Source: an uncultured Granulicella sp. (lineage in GTDB: Bacteria; Acidobacteriota; Terriglobia; Terriglobales; Acidobacteriaceae). Taken from it: a DNA stretch of 61,091 nucleotides. Location of the stretch: positions 1 to 61,091 of the forward strand of contig CALMVK010000040.1 of NCBI GenBank assembly GCA_937873145.1. Reading direction: 5' to 3'. The translations under genes and the position numbers were made by a program. Under the pieces are notes generated by a model. It searched no databases. It saw only the letters and a list, made by a program, of their open reading frames with translations, and had not been told where the DNA came from. This document shows, piece by piece, positions 29,450 through 37,808 of this stretch; position 1 is the stretch's first letter, and each line of letters opens with the position of its first letter.

Positions 29450-29495
29450 TTCAGGCTGGCTCAGGTCAGGCTCAGGCTGGCTCAGACTCGGACGG
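29450..29495. repeat. Short CAGGCTGGCTCAG direct repeats
   Basis: Two copies of CAGGCTGGCTCAG, plus partial ones, fill the short gap between maf and the mutarotase stop. Probably slippage-derived; no function evident. Confidence 0.5.
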
Positions 29496-29497
29496 GT

Positions 29498-30418
29498 TCA
29501 AGCTGGCTTGATGGAGAAGACGGCCTCGAGAGTGTGGGCCTGATGTGGGGCAAGCGTGAGCTTGTCTTGGCCGGTGTTGGCGGTTTCAACGCACAGAAAC
29601 CCCGGCCATGCGTCGTTGGGCAGATCGCTTAGGGTGGCGCTGCCTTGCTCCCACGGATTCCACAGAACCGTTGTGGAGGAGTTCTGTTTGGTGTTGGTAA
29701 GGACGCGCTGGTTTCCAGAGTCGTGGATGGCGACGGGCGCCGTGTGTCCGGGAAAGACGCGGTCGGTGGTTGCGGTGAGCAGAAGCTGGCCGGAGGACGT
29801 GACTTTTTCGCGGAAGCCGTCGGTCTTGTCCAGGTACGTGGCGGAAGAGAGACCCGTGATGGGTGTGGCGCGAACGTCGGCCACGGCGAAGTAGGTGTGA
29901 AGCGCCTCTTCCAAGACAAGCGGCTCCGGTGCGAGGTTGGCAACAGAGAGACGCAGGGTAAGCGTGCGGCCGGCGTCCGCGCCGAAGATAAGCTCGAAGG
30001 CCAGACGGAAGTGGTCGAAGCCGAGGCTGCGGCTCAGCTCCGTAGGGCCCAGGATGAAGGTGAGATGGAGCGTGGGTTCTTCGCCGGAGAGCAGGGCGGC
30101 GTTGGCAACGGTCCACTCCTGAATGCGGGCAAAGCCATGCGAAGGGCCGGGCTGGCCTCCGCTGCGAGGACCGAACCAGGGAAAACAGATGGGGACGCCG
30201 CCGCGGATGGCCTTTCCGGGAGCAAATTCCGACTCCGCCGAGAGAAAGAGTGCCGGGGCCTGACCGGCTGGCTGCCAGTGCGTCAGGTGTGCGCCGTGCA
30301 AGTAGACGGTCGCGTTGCAGGTGGGCAGCGTAATCTGCGCACGCTGGAGCGCGCCATCCTGTTCAAAGTGCAGAACACCAGGCAAGGCGAAGGATTCGTT
30401 CAACGTATCAGCGGTCAT
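29498..30418 (-). CDS. D-hexose-6-phosphate mutarotase (YeaD-like)
   Basis: A 306-residue galactose-mutarotase-fold protein. The sugar-binding signature appears as G-A-H-L-T-H-W-Q-P near residue 45, R-G-G-V-P-I-C-F-P-W-F-G-P and S-H-G-F-A-R. E-E-A-L-H-T-Y-F-A-V-A-D lies later, and V-L-W-N-P-W near the C-terminus. The family interconverts anomers of glucose-6-phosphate and related sugars. The start at 30418 was chosen because the preceding frame has no mutarotase similarity. It is divergent from the HAD gene with only 57 bases between, so the two promoters must overlap or face each other closely. Confidence 0.88.
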   Translation of the reverse strand: MTADTLNESFALPGVLHFEQDGALQRAQITLPTCNATVYLHGAHLTHWQPAGQAPALFLSAESEFAPGKAIRGGVPICFPWFGPRSGGQPGPSHGFARIQEWTVANAALLSGEEPTLHLTFILGPTELSRSLGFDHFRLAFELIFGADAGRTLTLRLSVANLAPEPLVLEEALHTYFAVADVRATPITGLSSATYLDKTDGFREKVTSSGQLLLTATTDRVFPGHTAPVAIHDSGNQRVLTNTKQNSSTTVLWNPWEQGSATLSDLPNDAWPGFLCVETANTGQDKLTLAPHQAHTLEAVFSIKPA

Positions 30419-30475
30419 GGTGACGAGTGTACCGCCATCGCGGGGCCAGAGAAGTCCAGTTGCATCCAACGGAGC

Positions 30476-31138
30476 ATGGTGAAAGCACTGCTGTGTGATC
30501 TGGATGGAACGTTGGTGGAAAGCAATTGGCTGCACGCGGAGGCATGGCAGGTCTCGTTCCGCGTTATGGGGCTTGAGCTCGAGCTCGACGCGTTGCGCCG
30601 GCAGATTGGCAAAGGCGGTCCGGAACTTGTGCCGGTGTTTGTGCCCTGGTGGAAGCAGAAGCATATTCAGGAGCCGCTGGAGGCTTACCGCAAATTTGTC
30701 TTTCAAACGGATTACCTGTCGCGGGTAAAGCCGCTTCCGCGAGTGCGGGAGTTTCTGCTGCGGCTGAAAGAGGCGGGCATCCGGCTCTCGCTGGCCTCTT
30801 CCGCAAGTAAAGAAGATCTACTGGTTTACAAAAAGATTGTGCACATGGAAGACCTGATTGAAGAAGAGAGTTCCGCCGACGATGCGCAGCGCACCAAACC
30901 GCATCCAGACATCTTTGAGGCCACGCTAAAGCGGCTGAAGCTGCAGCCAAAAGACGTGCTCGCGCTGGGAGATACGCCGTACGATGCGGAAGCAGCAGGC
31001 AAAGCCAACATCTGGACGATCGGCGTGACGACTGGGGGCTGGTCGCGCGAGGATCTGCTGGCCGCTGGCTGCGTGGAGGTTTACAGGGATGTGAGTGACC
31101 TGCTCGATCACTTCGAGCAGAGTGCGCTCATGCGCTGA
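30476..31138 (+). CDS. HAD-superfamily sugar-phosphate phosphatase/phosphoglucomutase-like
   Basis: A 220-residue HAD hydrolase. Motif I is L-L-C-D-L-D-G-T-L-V (nucleophile Asp and acid Asp). Motif II Ser is in L-A-S-S-A-S-K-E, motif III Lys in K-P-H-P-D-I-F-E, and motif IV in A-L-G-D-T-P-Y-D-A-E-A-A. The cap domain between motifs I and II is helical, as in class I phosphatases. Divergent from a sugar-phosphate mutarotase, so a sugar-phosphate substrate is plausible. The ATG at 30476 begins right at motif I; the longer frame upstream is antisense to the neighbour. Confidence 0.85.
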   Translation: MVKALLCDLDGTLVESNWLHAEAWQVSFRVMGLELELDALRRQIGKGGPELVPVFVPWWKQKHIQEPLEAYRKFVFQTDYLSRVKPLPRVREFLLRLKEAGIRLSLASSASKEDLLVYKKIVHMEDLIEEESSADDAQRTKPHPDIFEATLKRLKLQPKDVLALGDTPYDAEAAGKANIWTIGVTTGGWSREDLLAAGCVEVYRDVSDLLDHFEQSALMR

Positions 31139-31176
31139 TTGCGTTGTAGCGTGCACGTCTTGCGTCCGATGGGGCC

Positions 31177-31491
31177 TTACCGCCGGCGAAAGACGCGCTT
31201 GATCCAAAACGTTCCGAGATAGGCAAGCGCCACAACCATAACGGTTAGACCGACTGGCAGTCCGACCAGCCGGTAGCTGACTGCGTAGTCGGCTCGATGA
31301 CCGTTTGCATTCCAAAAAAGAATGCTGACAATGCCGATAAACGTAGCTGCGAAGAACGCCGCCATGCCGCTTGCCATACCCATCAGCAGCGTGGCGAACC
31401 AGCCAAGATCGCGGACCGGCGCGCCGAACACGTATCCGTTGGCTAGGGTCTTCCGCTCCGGCAGCCTTGCGTAATAAGGACTCTCGCGCAT
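31177..31491 (-). CDS. Small membrane protein, two or three helices
   Basis: A 104-residue protein with two or three membrane helices: F-A-T-L-L-M-G-M-A-S-G-M-A-A-F-F-A-A then I-G-I-V-S-I-L-F-W, and V-G-L-P-V-G-L-T-V-M-V-V-A-L-A-Y-L-G near the C-terminus, ending in basic residues. Family not recognised. Divergent from the plus-strand gene at 31514 with only 22 bases between starts, so the ATG at 31491 fits the space. Confidence 0.6.
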   Translation of the reverse strand: MRESPYYARLPERKTLANGYVFGAPVRDLGWFATLLMGMASGMAAFFAATFIGIVSILFWNANGHRADYAVSYRLVGLPVGLTVMVVALAYLGTFWIKRVFRRR

Positions 31492-31513
31492 CACAGTATT
31501 AGAATAGCCCCTC

Positions 31514-32326
31514 ATGGCTGATCGCGTTCCTACCTTCACGAGCACTCTTCTTCCCGCGGCCGATTTGGCGCTGAGCCTCGTGCTGCAAACTGCACCGAAC
31601 GGCATACGATACACCGCTTTTGGCGAGACCCGCATCGGCGATGCCGAGCTCGAGCGGGTCGTCGGTTCTGTGCCCACAGCCCTTGCGCCTGCGCTGGCCG
31701 GGCGCGCCTTCTACTTTGTCCCACTTGCGCTTCCTGCAAGCTTGAGCGAGGTGCCGGCTCGCAAAGAAGCTCATCGCTCCTCGACCGAGCAGACACTGGT
31801 GGCCGCCGCGTACACAACCGAGCTTTCGGATGAGGCCATCTGTCATCGCAACGTTCCCGTGCCTGCCTCCGCAGCGATGCCCGCACACGAGGGCGTCTTT
31901 ATCTCTGCGCGGCTGCTGCGCGACCAGTTTGCGTTGGCGTTTGAGTTCTTCATCAACGTCGGCAATGCCTTTACGGCGGAGGCCGGCGTTCCCGAAGGCT
32001 TCGCCACACTGGCGTGGTCGCAGGCCAAGACGGACGTTCGCGGCGAGACCAGTCATGACGCCTGGGAGAGCCGTTCCGCCGCACTCGCCACACCCGCACG
32101 ACCGGATGAAAGGGCAAAATCGGAGTTCCTCGACAGTGCCTTCGCCGATGCAGTCGCGATCTATCTGCTCTCGCTTGCGGTTGACTTCGACTATGCCGAG
32201 CTGCGGGAGCGCGAGTACCCGCTGCTGGCCCCCCAGGCGCTGGCAGAGCGCCTCCGCCTGGTCGCGCATCTGTTCCCGCCCAATCCCGGCTATGAGTTCA
32301 GCATCCGCTATCGCCGCCGCGGCTGA
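31514..32326 (+). CDS. Hypothetical protein (270 residues)
   Basis: A cytoplasmic-looking protein without signal peptide, membrane helix or motif I can name. It starts M-A-D-R-V-P-T-F-T-S-T-L-L-P. The sequence is rich in Ala and aromatic residues, with P-N-P-G-Y-E-F-S-I-R-Y close to the end. Codon use matches the chromosome. It converges with ruvA, 9 bases apart. Confidence 0.65.
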   Translation: MADRVPTFTSTLLPAADLALSLVLQTAPNGIRYTAFGETRIGDAELERVVGSVPTALAPALAGRAFYFVPLALPASLSEVPARKEAHRSSTEQTLVAAAYTTELSDEAICHRNVPVPASAAMPAHEGVFISARLLRDQFALAFEFFINVGNAFTAEAGVPEGFATLAWSQAKTDVRGETSHDAWESRSAALATPARPDERAKSEFLDSAFADAVAIYLLSLAVDFDYAELREREYPLLAPQALAERLRLVAHLFPPNPGYEFSIRYRRRG

Positions 32327-32335
32327 CTCGCCGCT

Positions 32336-32935
32336 TCAACGGATACTCGCCATCGCCGCCCGGAACAACGCCTCAAACTCTTGTGCGCCGGGATCGCGCG
32401 CCACGGCGGACTCCACCGCCTTCTGGGCGACCGGCCGCGCATACCCAAGGTTTACCAAGGCCGAGAGGACATCTTCCGCCACCGCCCCCAGCGCACCGGC
32501 ACGCACCGGGCCTTCTTCCTGCCGGCCTGCCAGATCTTCCAGCTTGTCCTTCAGTTCAAGCACGACGCGCTCCGCCGTTTTCTTGCCGATGCCCGGAATC
32601 TTGACCAGCGCCGCATGATCGCCGCCGCGAATCGCCGCCACCAGCCGATCCGCCGCTACTCCGCTGAGCACGGTAATCGCCAGCTTCGGGCCGATTCCCG
32701 AGATCGTCAGCAGACGCTCAAACAGCCGCTTTTCCTGCAGTTGCGAGAACCCGTAGAGCGCCAGCTGATCCTCTGCCACGCGCGTATAGATGTGTAGCCG
32801 CGCCTCGGCACCTTCGGCCGGCAGCTCGGAAAACGTTGCCACCGAAATGGCCACGTCGTAACCCACACCGGCACACTCCACAAGCGCCTGGTTGGGATGT
32901 TTGGCGAGCAGCACGCCGCGCAGATGACCAATCAT
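32336..32935 (-). CDS. ruvA: Holliday junction branch migration protein RuvA
   Basis: RuvA is the tetrameric junction-binding partner of RuvB. The 199-residue length and order are normal: N-terminal M-I-G-H-L-R-G-V-L, G-V-G-Y-D-V domain I end, helix-hairpin-helix repeats I-S-G-I-G-P-K-L-A and I-P-G-I-G-K-K-T-A-E-R, and a C-terminal domain III with A-L-V-N-L-G-Y. mnmE starts divergently 56 bases away. Confidence 0.95.
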   Translation of the reverse strand: MIGHLRGVLLAKHPNQALVECAGVGYDVAISVATFSELPAEGAEARLHIYTRVAEDQLALYGFSQLQEKRLFERLLTISGIGPKLAITVLSGVAADRLVAAIRGGDHAALVKIPGIGKKTAERVVLELKDKLEDLAGRQEEGPVRAGALGAVAEDVLSALVNLGYARPVAQKAVESAVARDPGAQEFEALFRAAMASIR

Positions 32936-32991
32936 GTGCCCTCATTGTAGCGGGAGTGTGCAACGATTAAGCCGCATCGACTCTGCGCCCT

Positions 32992-34398
32992 ATGCTGCTT
33001 GACAACGACACCATCGCCGCGATCTCCACGCCACCCGGCCGCGGCGGCATCGGCATCGTGCGGCTCTCCGGCCCGGACGCCCGGGCCATCGCCAGTTCGC
33101 TCGTCCGGCTGCGCACTCCGCTGGCCGCCGGACGCATGCGTTTTGCCGAAGTGCTCGACGAACAGGGAATCGTCCTCGACCAGGCCGTCGTCTCCTTTTT
33201 TGCAAGCCCACGCTCCGCCACCGGAGAGGACGTGGCGGAGATCGCCGCGCATGGTTCGCCTGTGCTGCTGGCTCACCTGCTTCAGGCGTCGATCGCCCAC
33301 GGTGCGCGCCTGGCCGAACCAGGCGAGTTCACCCAACGCGCCTACCTGCATGGCCGCCTGGACCTGACCCAGGCCGAAGCCGTCCGCGACCTCATCGATG
33401 CACAGACCCTGCATCAGGCACGCGTGGCGGCAGCCCAGCTTGGCGGCTCACTTGCCCGCACGCTTGCGCCCATCAAGCAGGACCTGGTCCATCTCATCGC
33501 GGAGCTGGAGGCCGGCGTCGACTTCGCCGAAGACGATCTGGACTTACTGCCACAAGCGACGATTGCCGCGCGCGTAACCGCCCTGCAAGCCTCCATCGCT
33601 ACGCTCGCTGATACTTATCGCTACGGACGGCTGCTGCGGGAGGGCTTTACGGTTGCGCTGATCGGACAGCCGAACGCGGGGAAGTCGTCGCTCTTCAACC
33701 GGCTGCTCGGCCACGAGCGGGCCATTGTCACCGCCCAGCCCGGTACCACGCGCGACTCCATCGCCGAGCCGTTTTCGCTTGCCGGCATTCCCGTCCGGCT
33801 CGTCGATACCGCTGGTCTGCGCGACGCAGAGACATCCGCCGCCGATGAAGCCGAACGCGAAGGCATCCGCCGTTCCCACACGACCATGGCGGAAGCCGAC
33901 CTGGTGCTGCACGTCCTCGATGCAACCAGCCTTACGCTCGATCCGGTGCACCCTGTCCTCACTCCGGCCCTGCTCTTGCACGAGGACGCGGCCACGCTTG
34001 CATCGCTTGCAGAGCGGCCTCATCTGGTAGTCCTCAACAAGTGTGATTTGCTGGCGTCTCTGCCTTTGGCTGCCGACTTTCGAGTGCCGGTTATACTCGC
34101 TTCCGCACACACCGGTCACGGCCTGCAAGTGTTGCAGCGCGAAGCTGAAACCATGCTGGCAGGCAATCCACCCAGCGGAGACACTGCTGTCGTCACCTCT
34201 CTGCGTCAGCATCAAGCCCTTGCGGAGGCGTCGGCGAGTCTCACGCGCGCGGCTGAGGGCGTCTCCCGCGCTCTTCCGCACGAGTTCCTGCTCCTCGATC
34301 TTTATGCCGCCTTGAGTGCGCTCGACGCATTGACCGGAGCCACCTCTGCGGAGGCTGTTCTAAGCCGCATCTTCTCCACCTTCTGCATCGGCAAGTAA
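32992..34398 (+). CDS. mnmE: tRNA modification GTPase MnmE (3' end is the island attachment site)
   Basis: MnmE, with MnmG, modifies U34 of certain tRNAs. The 468-residue protein has the N-terminal formyl-THF-binding domain (D-T-I-A-A-I-S-T-P-P-G-R-G-G-I-G-I-V-R), a central G domain with G-Q-P-N-A-G-K-S-S-L-F-N, P-G-T-T-R-D, V-D-T-A-G and N-K-C-D, and the catalytic C-terminal F-C-I-G-K. The gene is intact, but its last 17 codon bases are repeated at 61038-61054, showing that an element integrated here and restored the reading frame. Confidence 0.96.
   Translation: MLLDNDTIAAISTPPGRGGIGIVRLSGPDARAIASSLVRLRTPLAAGRMRFAEVLDEQGIVLDQAVVSFFASPRSATGEDVAEIAAHGSPVLLAHLLQASIAHGARLAEPGEFTQRAYLHGRLDLTQAEAVRDLIDAQTLHQARVAAAQLGGSLARTLAPIKQDLVHLIAELEAGVDFAEDDLDLLPQATIAARVTALQASIATLADTYRYGRLLREGFTVALIGQPNAGKSSLFNRLLGHERAIVTAQPGTTRDSIAEPFSLAGIPVRLVDTAGLRDAETSAADEAEREGIRRSHTTMAEADLVLHVLDATSLTLDPVHPVLTPALLLHEDAATLASLAERPHLVVLNKCDLLASLPLAADFRVPVILASAHTGHGLQVLQREAETMLAGNPPSGDTAVVTSLRQHQALAEASASLTRAAEGVSRALPHEFLLLDLYAALSALDALTGATSAEAVLSRIFSTFCIGK
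34378..34394 (+). other. attL core (17-bp direct repeat, left)
   Basis: ACCTTCTGCATCGGCAA overlaps the codons for the conserved C-terminal F-C-I-G-K of mnmE and is identical to 61038-61054. After the core the two copies diverge (GTAA here, ATGA at the right). Confidence 0.88.
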
Positions 34399-34511
34399 CA
34401 GCGACTCCCGGCAGAGCCGACCGCATCCGAAAAGACCGGAAAATTAGCGGCTTTACGAGGCATAGTCGGTCAATCCGGTCCACCCGCATCCAGCACGAAC
34501 CGGGAACATTT

Positions 34512-34569
34512 TTGTCCACCATGGAGTACACTGGCCGCAGTGGACAACTTTTGAGCCATCGGTGGACAA
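34512..34569. promoter_or_regulatory. Three GTGGACAA repeats upstream of the integrase
   Basis: Copies lie at 34512-34520 (reverse), 34540-34547 and 34561-34569 (forward). A fourth sits near the right end at 60975-60983. Position beside both att sites suggests integrase arm-type sites, or an operator of int for the cluster. Confidence 0.5.
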
Positions 34570-34581
34570 TTGGGAGAATGA

Positions 34582-35766
34582 ATGCCGCTCACAGAGCTGC
34601 AAATCAAGAGGCTGGCCGTCCGTGAAGGACGCTACGCAGTAAGCGATGGACGGGGTCTGGCATTGGAGATGATGCCCACAGGTGCGGCATCCTGGCGCTA
34701 CCGATATCAGCTCCACGGCAAGACCGAGAAGGTGTCCCTCGGACCCTATCCCGCTCTGAGCCTGAAAGAGGCGCGGCAGAAGAGAGACGCGCTCGCAGCG
34801 GACGTTTTTCGCGGCATCTCCCCTGCACGGCAGAAGCAGCTCGAAAAAGTGGCTATGGCGAATGCGAGCACCGTCAAGGAGTTCAGCGAACGCTACTTCG
34901 CGGAGGTGATTGCAAAGGACCGGAAAGATGCCACCCAGCTCAGGCGATACCTGGAGAAGGAAATCTACCCCGCGTTCGGCAATAGGCCAATTCGCGAGAT
35001 CACCGCTCAAGACGTTCAACGCCTTGTATTCCGGAAGAGAGACAACGGCTTCGAGTCCGCAGCGGCGCAGCTACGCAACCTCCTGAAGCGTGTTTTCGAC
35101 TATGCGCTGGTGTGCGGTGTGGTGACCACAAACCCGACTCATGCGACGCCGACTCGGTTCATCACCCGCGCTCGCCCCCGAACACGGTCTTTGTCTCCGG
35201 ACGAACTCAGGAGCTATCTCAGGGTGCTGTACCGGTCGAACATACGCAGGCAGTTCAAGCTCGCCCTGAACATCATCCTGCTGACACTCGTACGCAAGTC
35301 AGAGCTACTCCATGCCCGCTGGGAGCACATCGATCATGAACGGGCGGAGTGGCTGATTCCCGAGAGTCATTCGAAGACGAGAAAACCCCATGTCGTTTAC
35401 ATGTCTCGACAGGTTGCAGAACTGTTCAGAGAATTGCTTGTTCTAGCCGGCGACTCTGAACTTGTCCTGCCGGGACGCGGCAGCCTTACTAAGCCTTTCG
35501 CCGCCAACGCCCTCAATAAGGCATTGGAGGGCGTGAATTTTTCTATTCCGCCTTTCACCATCCACGATCTGCGCCGTACGGGGTCCACCATCCTGCACGA
35601 ACACGGGTTCTCGTCTGATGTGGTCGAGAAAGCCTTAAATCACTCCATCGGCGGTATACGGGGTGTGTACAACAAGGCTGAGTACGCGGATCAACGCAGA
35701 GCGATGCTTCAGACGTGGGCTGACTACATCAGTGTTTTGTCAGAACCAGGAGGAGCAAACGCATGA
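34582..35766 (+). CDS. int: Tyrosine-type integrase (DUF4102/P4-like)
   Basis: A site-specific recombinase that joins and excises the island at mnmE. Of its 394 residues the first 95 form the DUF4102 arm-binding domain (G-R-G-L-A-L-E, F-to-W variant S-W-R-Y-R-Y, L-G-P-Y-P-x-L-S-L-K-E-A-R). A core-binding domain follows. The catalytic domain shows the first Arg in L-V-R-K-S-E-L, the box II pair in H-D-L-R-R-T, L-N-H-S, and the Tyr nucleophile in V-Y-N-K-A-E-Y. The ATG at 34582 has GGGAG five bases ahead. Its stop overlaps the next gene's start (ATGA), so an unknown protein is coupled to integrase production. Confidence 0.93.
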   Translation: MPLTELQIKRLAVREGRYAVSDGRGLALEMMPTGAASWRYRYQLHGKTEKVSLGPYPALSLKEARQKRDALAADVFRGISPARQKQLEKVAMANASTVKEFSERYFAEVIAKDRKDATQLRRYLEKEIYPAFGNRPIREITAQDVQRLVFRKRDNGFESAAAQLRNLLKRVFDYALVCGVVTTNPTHATPTRFITRARPRTRSLSPDELRSYLRVLYRSNIRRQFKLALNIILLTLVRKSELLHARWEHIDHERAEWLIPESHSKTRKPHVVYMSRQVAELFRELLVLAGDSELVLPGRGSLTKPFAANALNKALEGVNFSIPPFTIHDLRRTGSTILHEHGFSSDVVEKALNHSIGGIRGVYNKAEYADQRRAMLQTWADYISVLSEPGGANA

Positions 35767-36725
35767 AACACCCAGAAATACATGCAGTTCTGGACGAAGT
35801 TCTAGAGGGCGGAGCAGCCCATCGCCTCCCTGAATTACCGAACTTCGGCCTCTTCTATCTCAGCATTCCCGATGCCGCAAGTCTCATTGTGGAAGACCTG
35901 AAGAGGAATAACCGGCGGGTCACCTTCGGTATGTACGAAGATGCGGAAGGCACGCCCGAGGAACGTGAGAAAAACTTCAAGCAGGGGGTTGCCACCCTCA
36001 CATCTGACCTTCAGTCACGCCTTTTGTACGCAGTGAGACACGGAAAGGTCAGGTCTTTCAGCAAGAGCCGCACACTTGAGGATTTCCTGCAAAGGGGTGA
36101 TGAAGAGCATCTGCCGGAACTCACCTTCATTCACTATACCGATCTGGTTGCCTGGCTGACGCAGTTTGGATACATCGACCGGCTCAACTTTACTGAACGT
36201 CCTGCGTTTGAGGAGTATGAGCGCAACGAACTCGATTTGCTGGAGCATCTTGAGGAAGACGTGAAAGTGCGCCGACATCTCATCGGTAAGCGAATCCAGT
36301 CTCCCTTGCGCACCTTGGCACCGCCTGCCTCCGGAGAGGACGCGCATCTTCAGATACAAGAGCAACTCGCGGCCGCACTCGCGAGCATCCGCGAACTGAA
36401 ACAGGAGAACCAAAAACTTCTTATCTCCGCCGAAGAGACTAGGTTCGCTCCTCTGGATGAAAATTCAAAGCGCTCCTACGTCAGGCTAATCGCGGCCTTA
36501 TGCAAGAAGGCGGGGCTAGACCCTAACGGGTCCGGTACCGTTGGGAAGATTACAGACGCATCCCACGAACTTGGAAAGCCCGTCAGCAACAGCACAGTCC
36601 TCAAGTTGATGGTTCAGGTAGACGACGAGTTGACTGGAAAGCTCAGAGAAAGAGCTGCGGCTCCGGGTGCTGCGGAACGCAAAGGAGCCCGTGTGGAACG
36701 ACGAAAACGCTCAAAAGAAATCTGA
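35763..36725 (+). CDS. Unknown protein coupled to the integrase
   Basis: A 320-residue protein starting in the integrase stop (ATGA overlap). No family recognised with confidence. Residues about 195-225 form a probable coiled coil (Q-E-Q-L-A-A-A-L-A-S-I-R-E-L-K-Q-E-N). A C-terminal segment beginning N-S-K-R-S-Y-V-R-L-I-A-A-L-C-K-K-A-G-L-D resembles a small domain I associate with other integrative elements. The tail is very basic. The coupling suggests a role in recombination or its control, but this is inference. Confidence 0.7.
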   Translation: MKHPEIHAVLDEVLEGGAAHRLPELPNFGLFYLSIPDAASLIVEDLKRNNRRVTFGMYEDAEGTPEEREKNFKQGVATLTSDLQSRLLYAVRHGKVRSFSKSRTLEDFLQRGDEEHLPELTFIHYTDLVAWLTQFGYIDRLNFTERPAFEEYERNELDLLEHLEEDVKVRRHLIGKRIQSPLRTLAPPASGEDAHLQIQEQLAAALASIRELKQENQKLLISAEETRFAPLDENSKRSYVRLIAALCKKAGLDPNGSGTVGKITDASHELGKPVSNSTVLKLMVQVDDELTGKLRERAAAPGAAERKGARVERRKRSKEI

Positions 36726-36807
36726 TTTCGGATTTGGTTTTCGTGTTCACGACACTAACCTTCGCTGAAGCTTCAGGATGAGCCAAGTAGTCCAAAGAGG
36801 TTCCTAC

Positions 36808-37014
36808 ATGGCCAACAAAATCCTGAGGCTTCCGGCAGTAAAAACCAAGACAGGTCTGTCCCGAAGCACAATCTACGCGCGCATTTCGCAGGGCACATTC
36901 CCCTCAGCACTGACACTCGGGCCAAATACGGTTGGGTGGCTTGAAGCTGACGTAGACGCCTGGATCGATAAGCAGATCATCAGCTCCCGACGGCTCCAGG
37001 AGCAGACGGCATGA
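36808..37014 (+). CDS. AlpA-family DNA-binding regulator
   Basis: A 68-residue MerR-like helix-turn-helix protein with the AlpA pattern: L-R-L-P-A-V-K-T-K-T-G-L-S-R-S-T-I-Y, F-P and G-W-L-E-A-D-V-D-A-W-I. AlpA proteins act as excisionase-like activators of P4-type integrases. The ATG at 36808 with AGAGG seven bases ahead is preferred over one ten codons upstream. Its stop overlaps the parA start (ATGA), indicating coupling. Confidence 0.85.
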   Translation: MANKILRLPAVKTKTGLSRSTIYARISQGTFPSALTLGPNTVGWLEADVDAWIDKQIISSRRLQEQTA

Positions 37015-37808
37015 TCAAGCTGAGTGTTATCAACCAACGAGGTGGGGCCGGCAAGACCACAACGACAGCAGTGCTCGCCCGCTGCCTTTGCGACCGAGGG
37101 ATGCGCGTCCTTGTCGTTGATGCAGACCCTCAGGGTTCTCTCGCCGTCATTCTGGGACTGTCTCCAAGAGCCTTTCTTAATGATTTCCTGATCGAGAGGT
37201 TAGCGATTCGGGAATGCGTTGTGAGCGCAAAACCAGGATTGGACTTCATCTGCGGCAACCGCCTGACGACCGATGCCGAAACAAAGACAATAGGCTTGCC
37301 CGGGAGCGAGTTTCTGTTCCGCCACCTGCTCGTCGATCACGAGAAGAACTACGATGTCGTTCTCATAGATGTGGCTCCGTCCATCAGTCTCTTTCAAACT
37401 TGCGCGATGGTTTACACCCAGCATGTTCTGGTTCCGGTCGATATGGACATCCTCAGCGTACAAGGAGCAACATCGACGATTCATGCGTGCGAGACGCTCA
37501 ATCGCATGCTGGAGCACGGCCTCAACATACGGCCTCTCGGGATACTTCCGGTGAAGCTGAATCGAAGATTGGCAATCACGGAGCTAGTCCTAAATACGCT
37601 TACATCCATTTCACAACGTCGCGAGATCCCGATCTTCACTCCAATCCGCACCGATCAAGCTGTCATACGCGCGGCTGCCGATCGGCAGTTCCTTGCCGAC
37701 TATGATCCCAAGTCGAAGGCCCTTGAAGACTATGAACTCTTAACGGAGGAGATCCTTAGCCGGTTCAGGAAGACAGAGGCGATTCCCATCGATGCCAAGA
37801 CAGCGTGA
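37011..37808 (+). CDS. ParA-like partition ATPase with an arginine in the Walker A signature position
   Basis: A 265-residue ParA/MinD-type ATPase that would segregate or stabilise the excised island. Walker A reads N-Q-R-G-G-A-G-K-T-T-T; most ParA proteins have Lys where this has the first Arg. Walker A' is V-V-D-A-D-P-Q-G-S-L, Walker B V-L-I-D-V-A-P-S, and L-V-P-V-D-M-D follows. No ParB is visible; the next gene may supply the DNA-binding partner. It overlaps both neighbours. Confidence 0.85.
   Translation: MIKLSVINQRGGAGKTTTTAVLARCLCDRGMRVLVVDADPQGSLAVILGLSPRAFLNDFLIERLAIRECVVSAKPGLDFICGNRLTTDAETKTIGLPGSEFLFRHLLVDHEKNYDVVLIDVAPSISLFQTCAMVYTQHVLVPVDMDILSVQGATSTIHACETLNRMLEHGLNIRPLGILPVKLNRRLAITELVLNTLTSISQRREIPIFTPIRTDQAVIRAAADRQFLADYDPKSKALEDYELLTEEILSRFRKTEAIPIDAKTA

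Noticed and set aside
29645..30475. Upstream extension of the HAD phosphatase
   Set aside because: Antisense to the mutarotase; the HAD motif I begins at the ATG at 30476.
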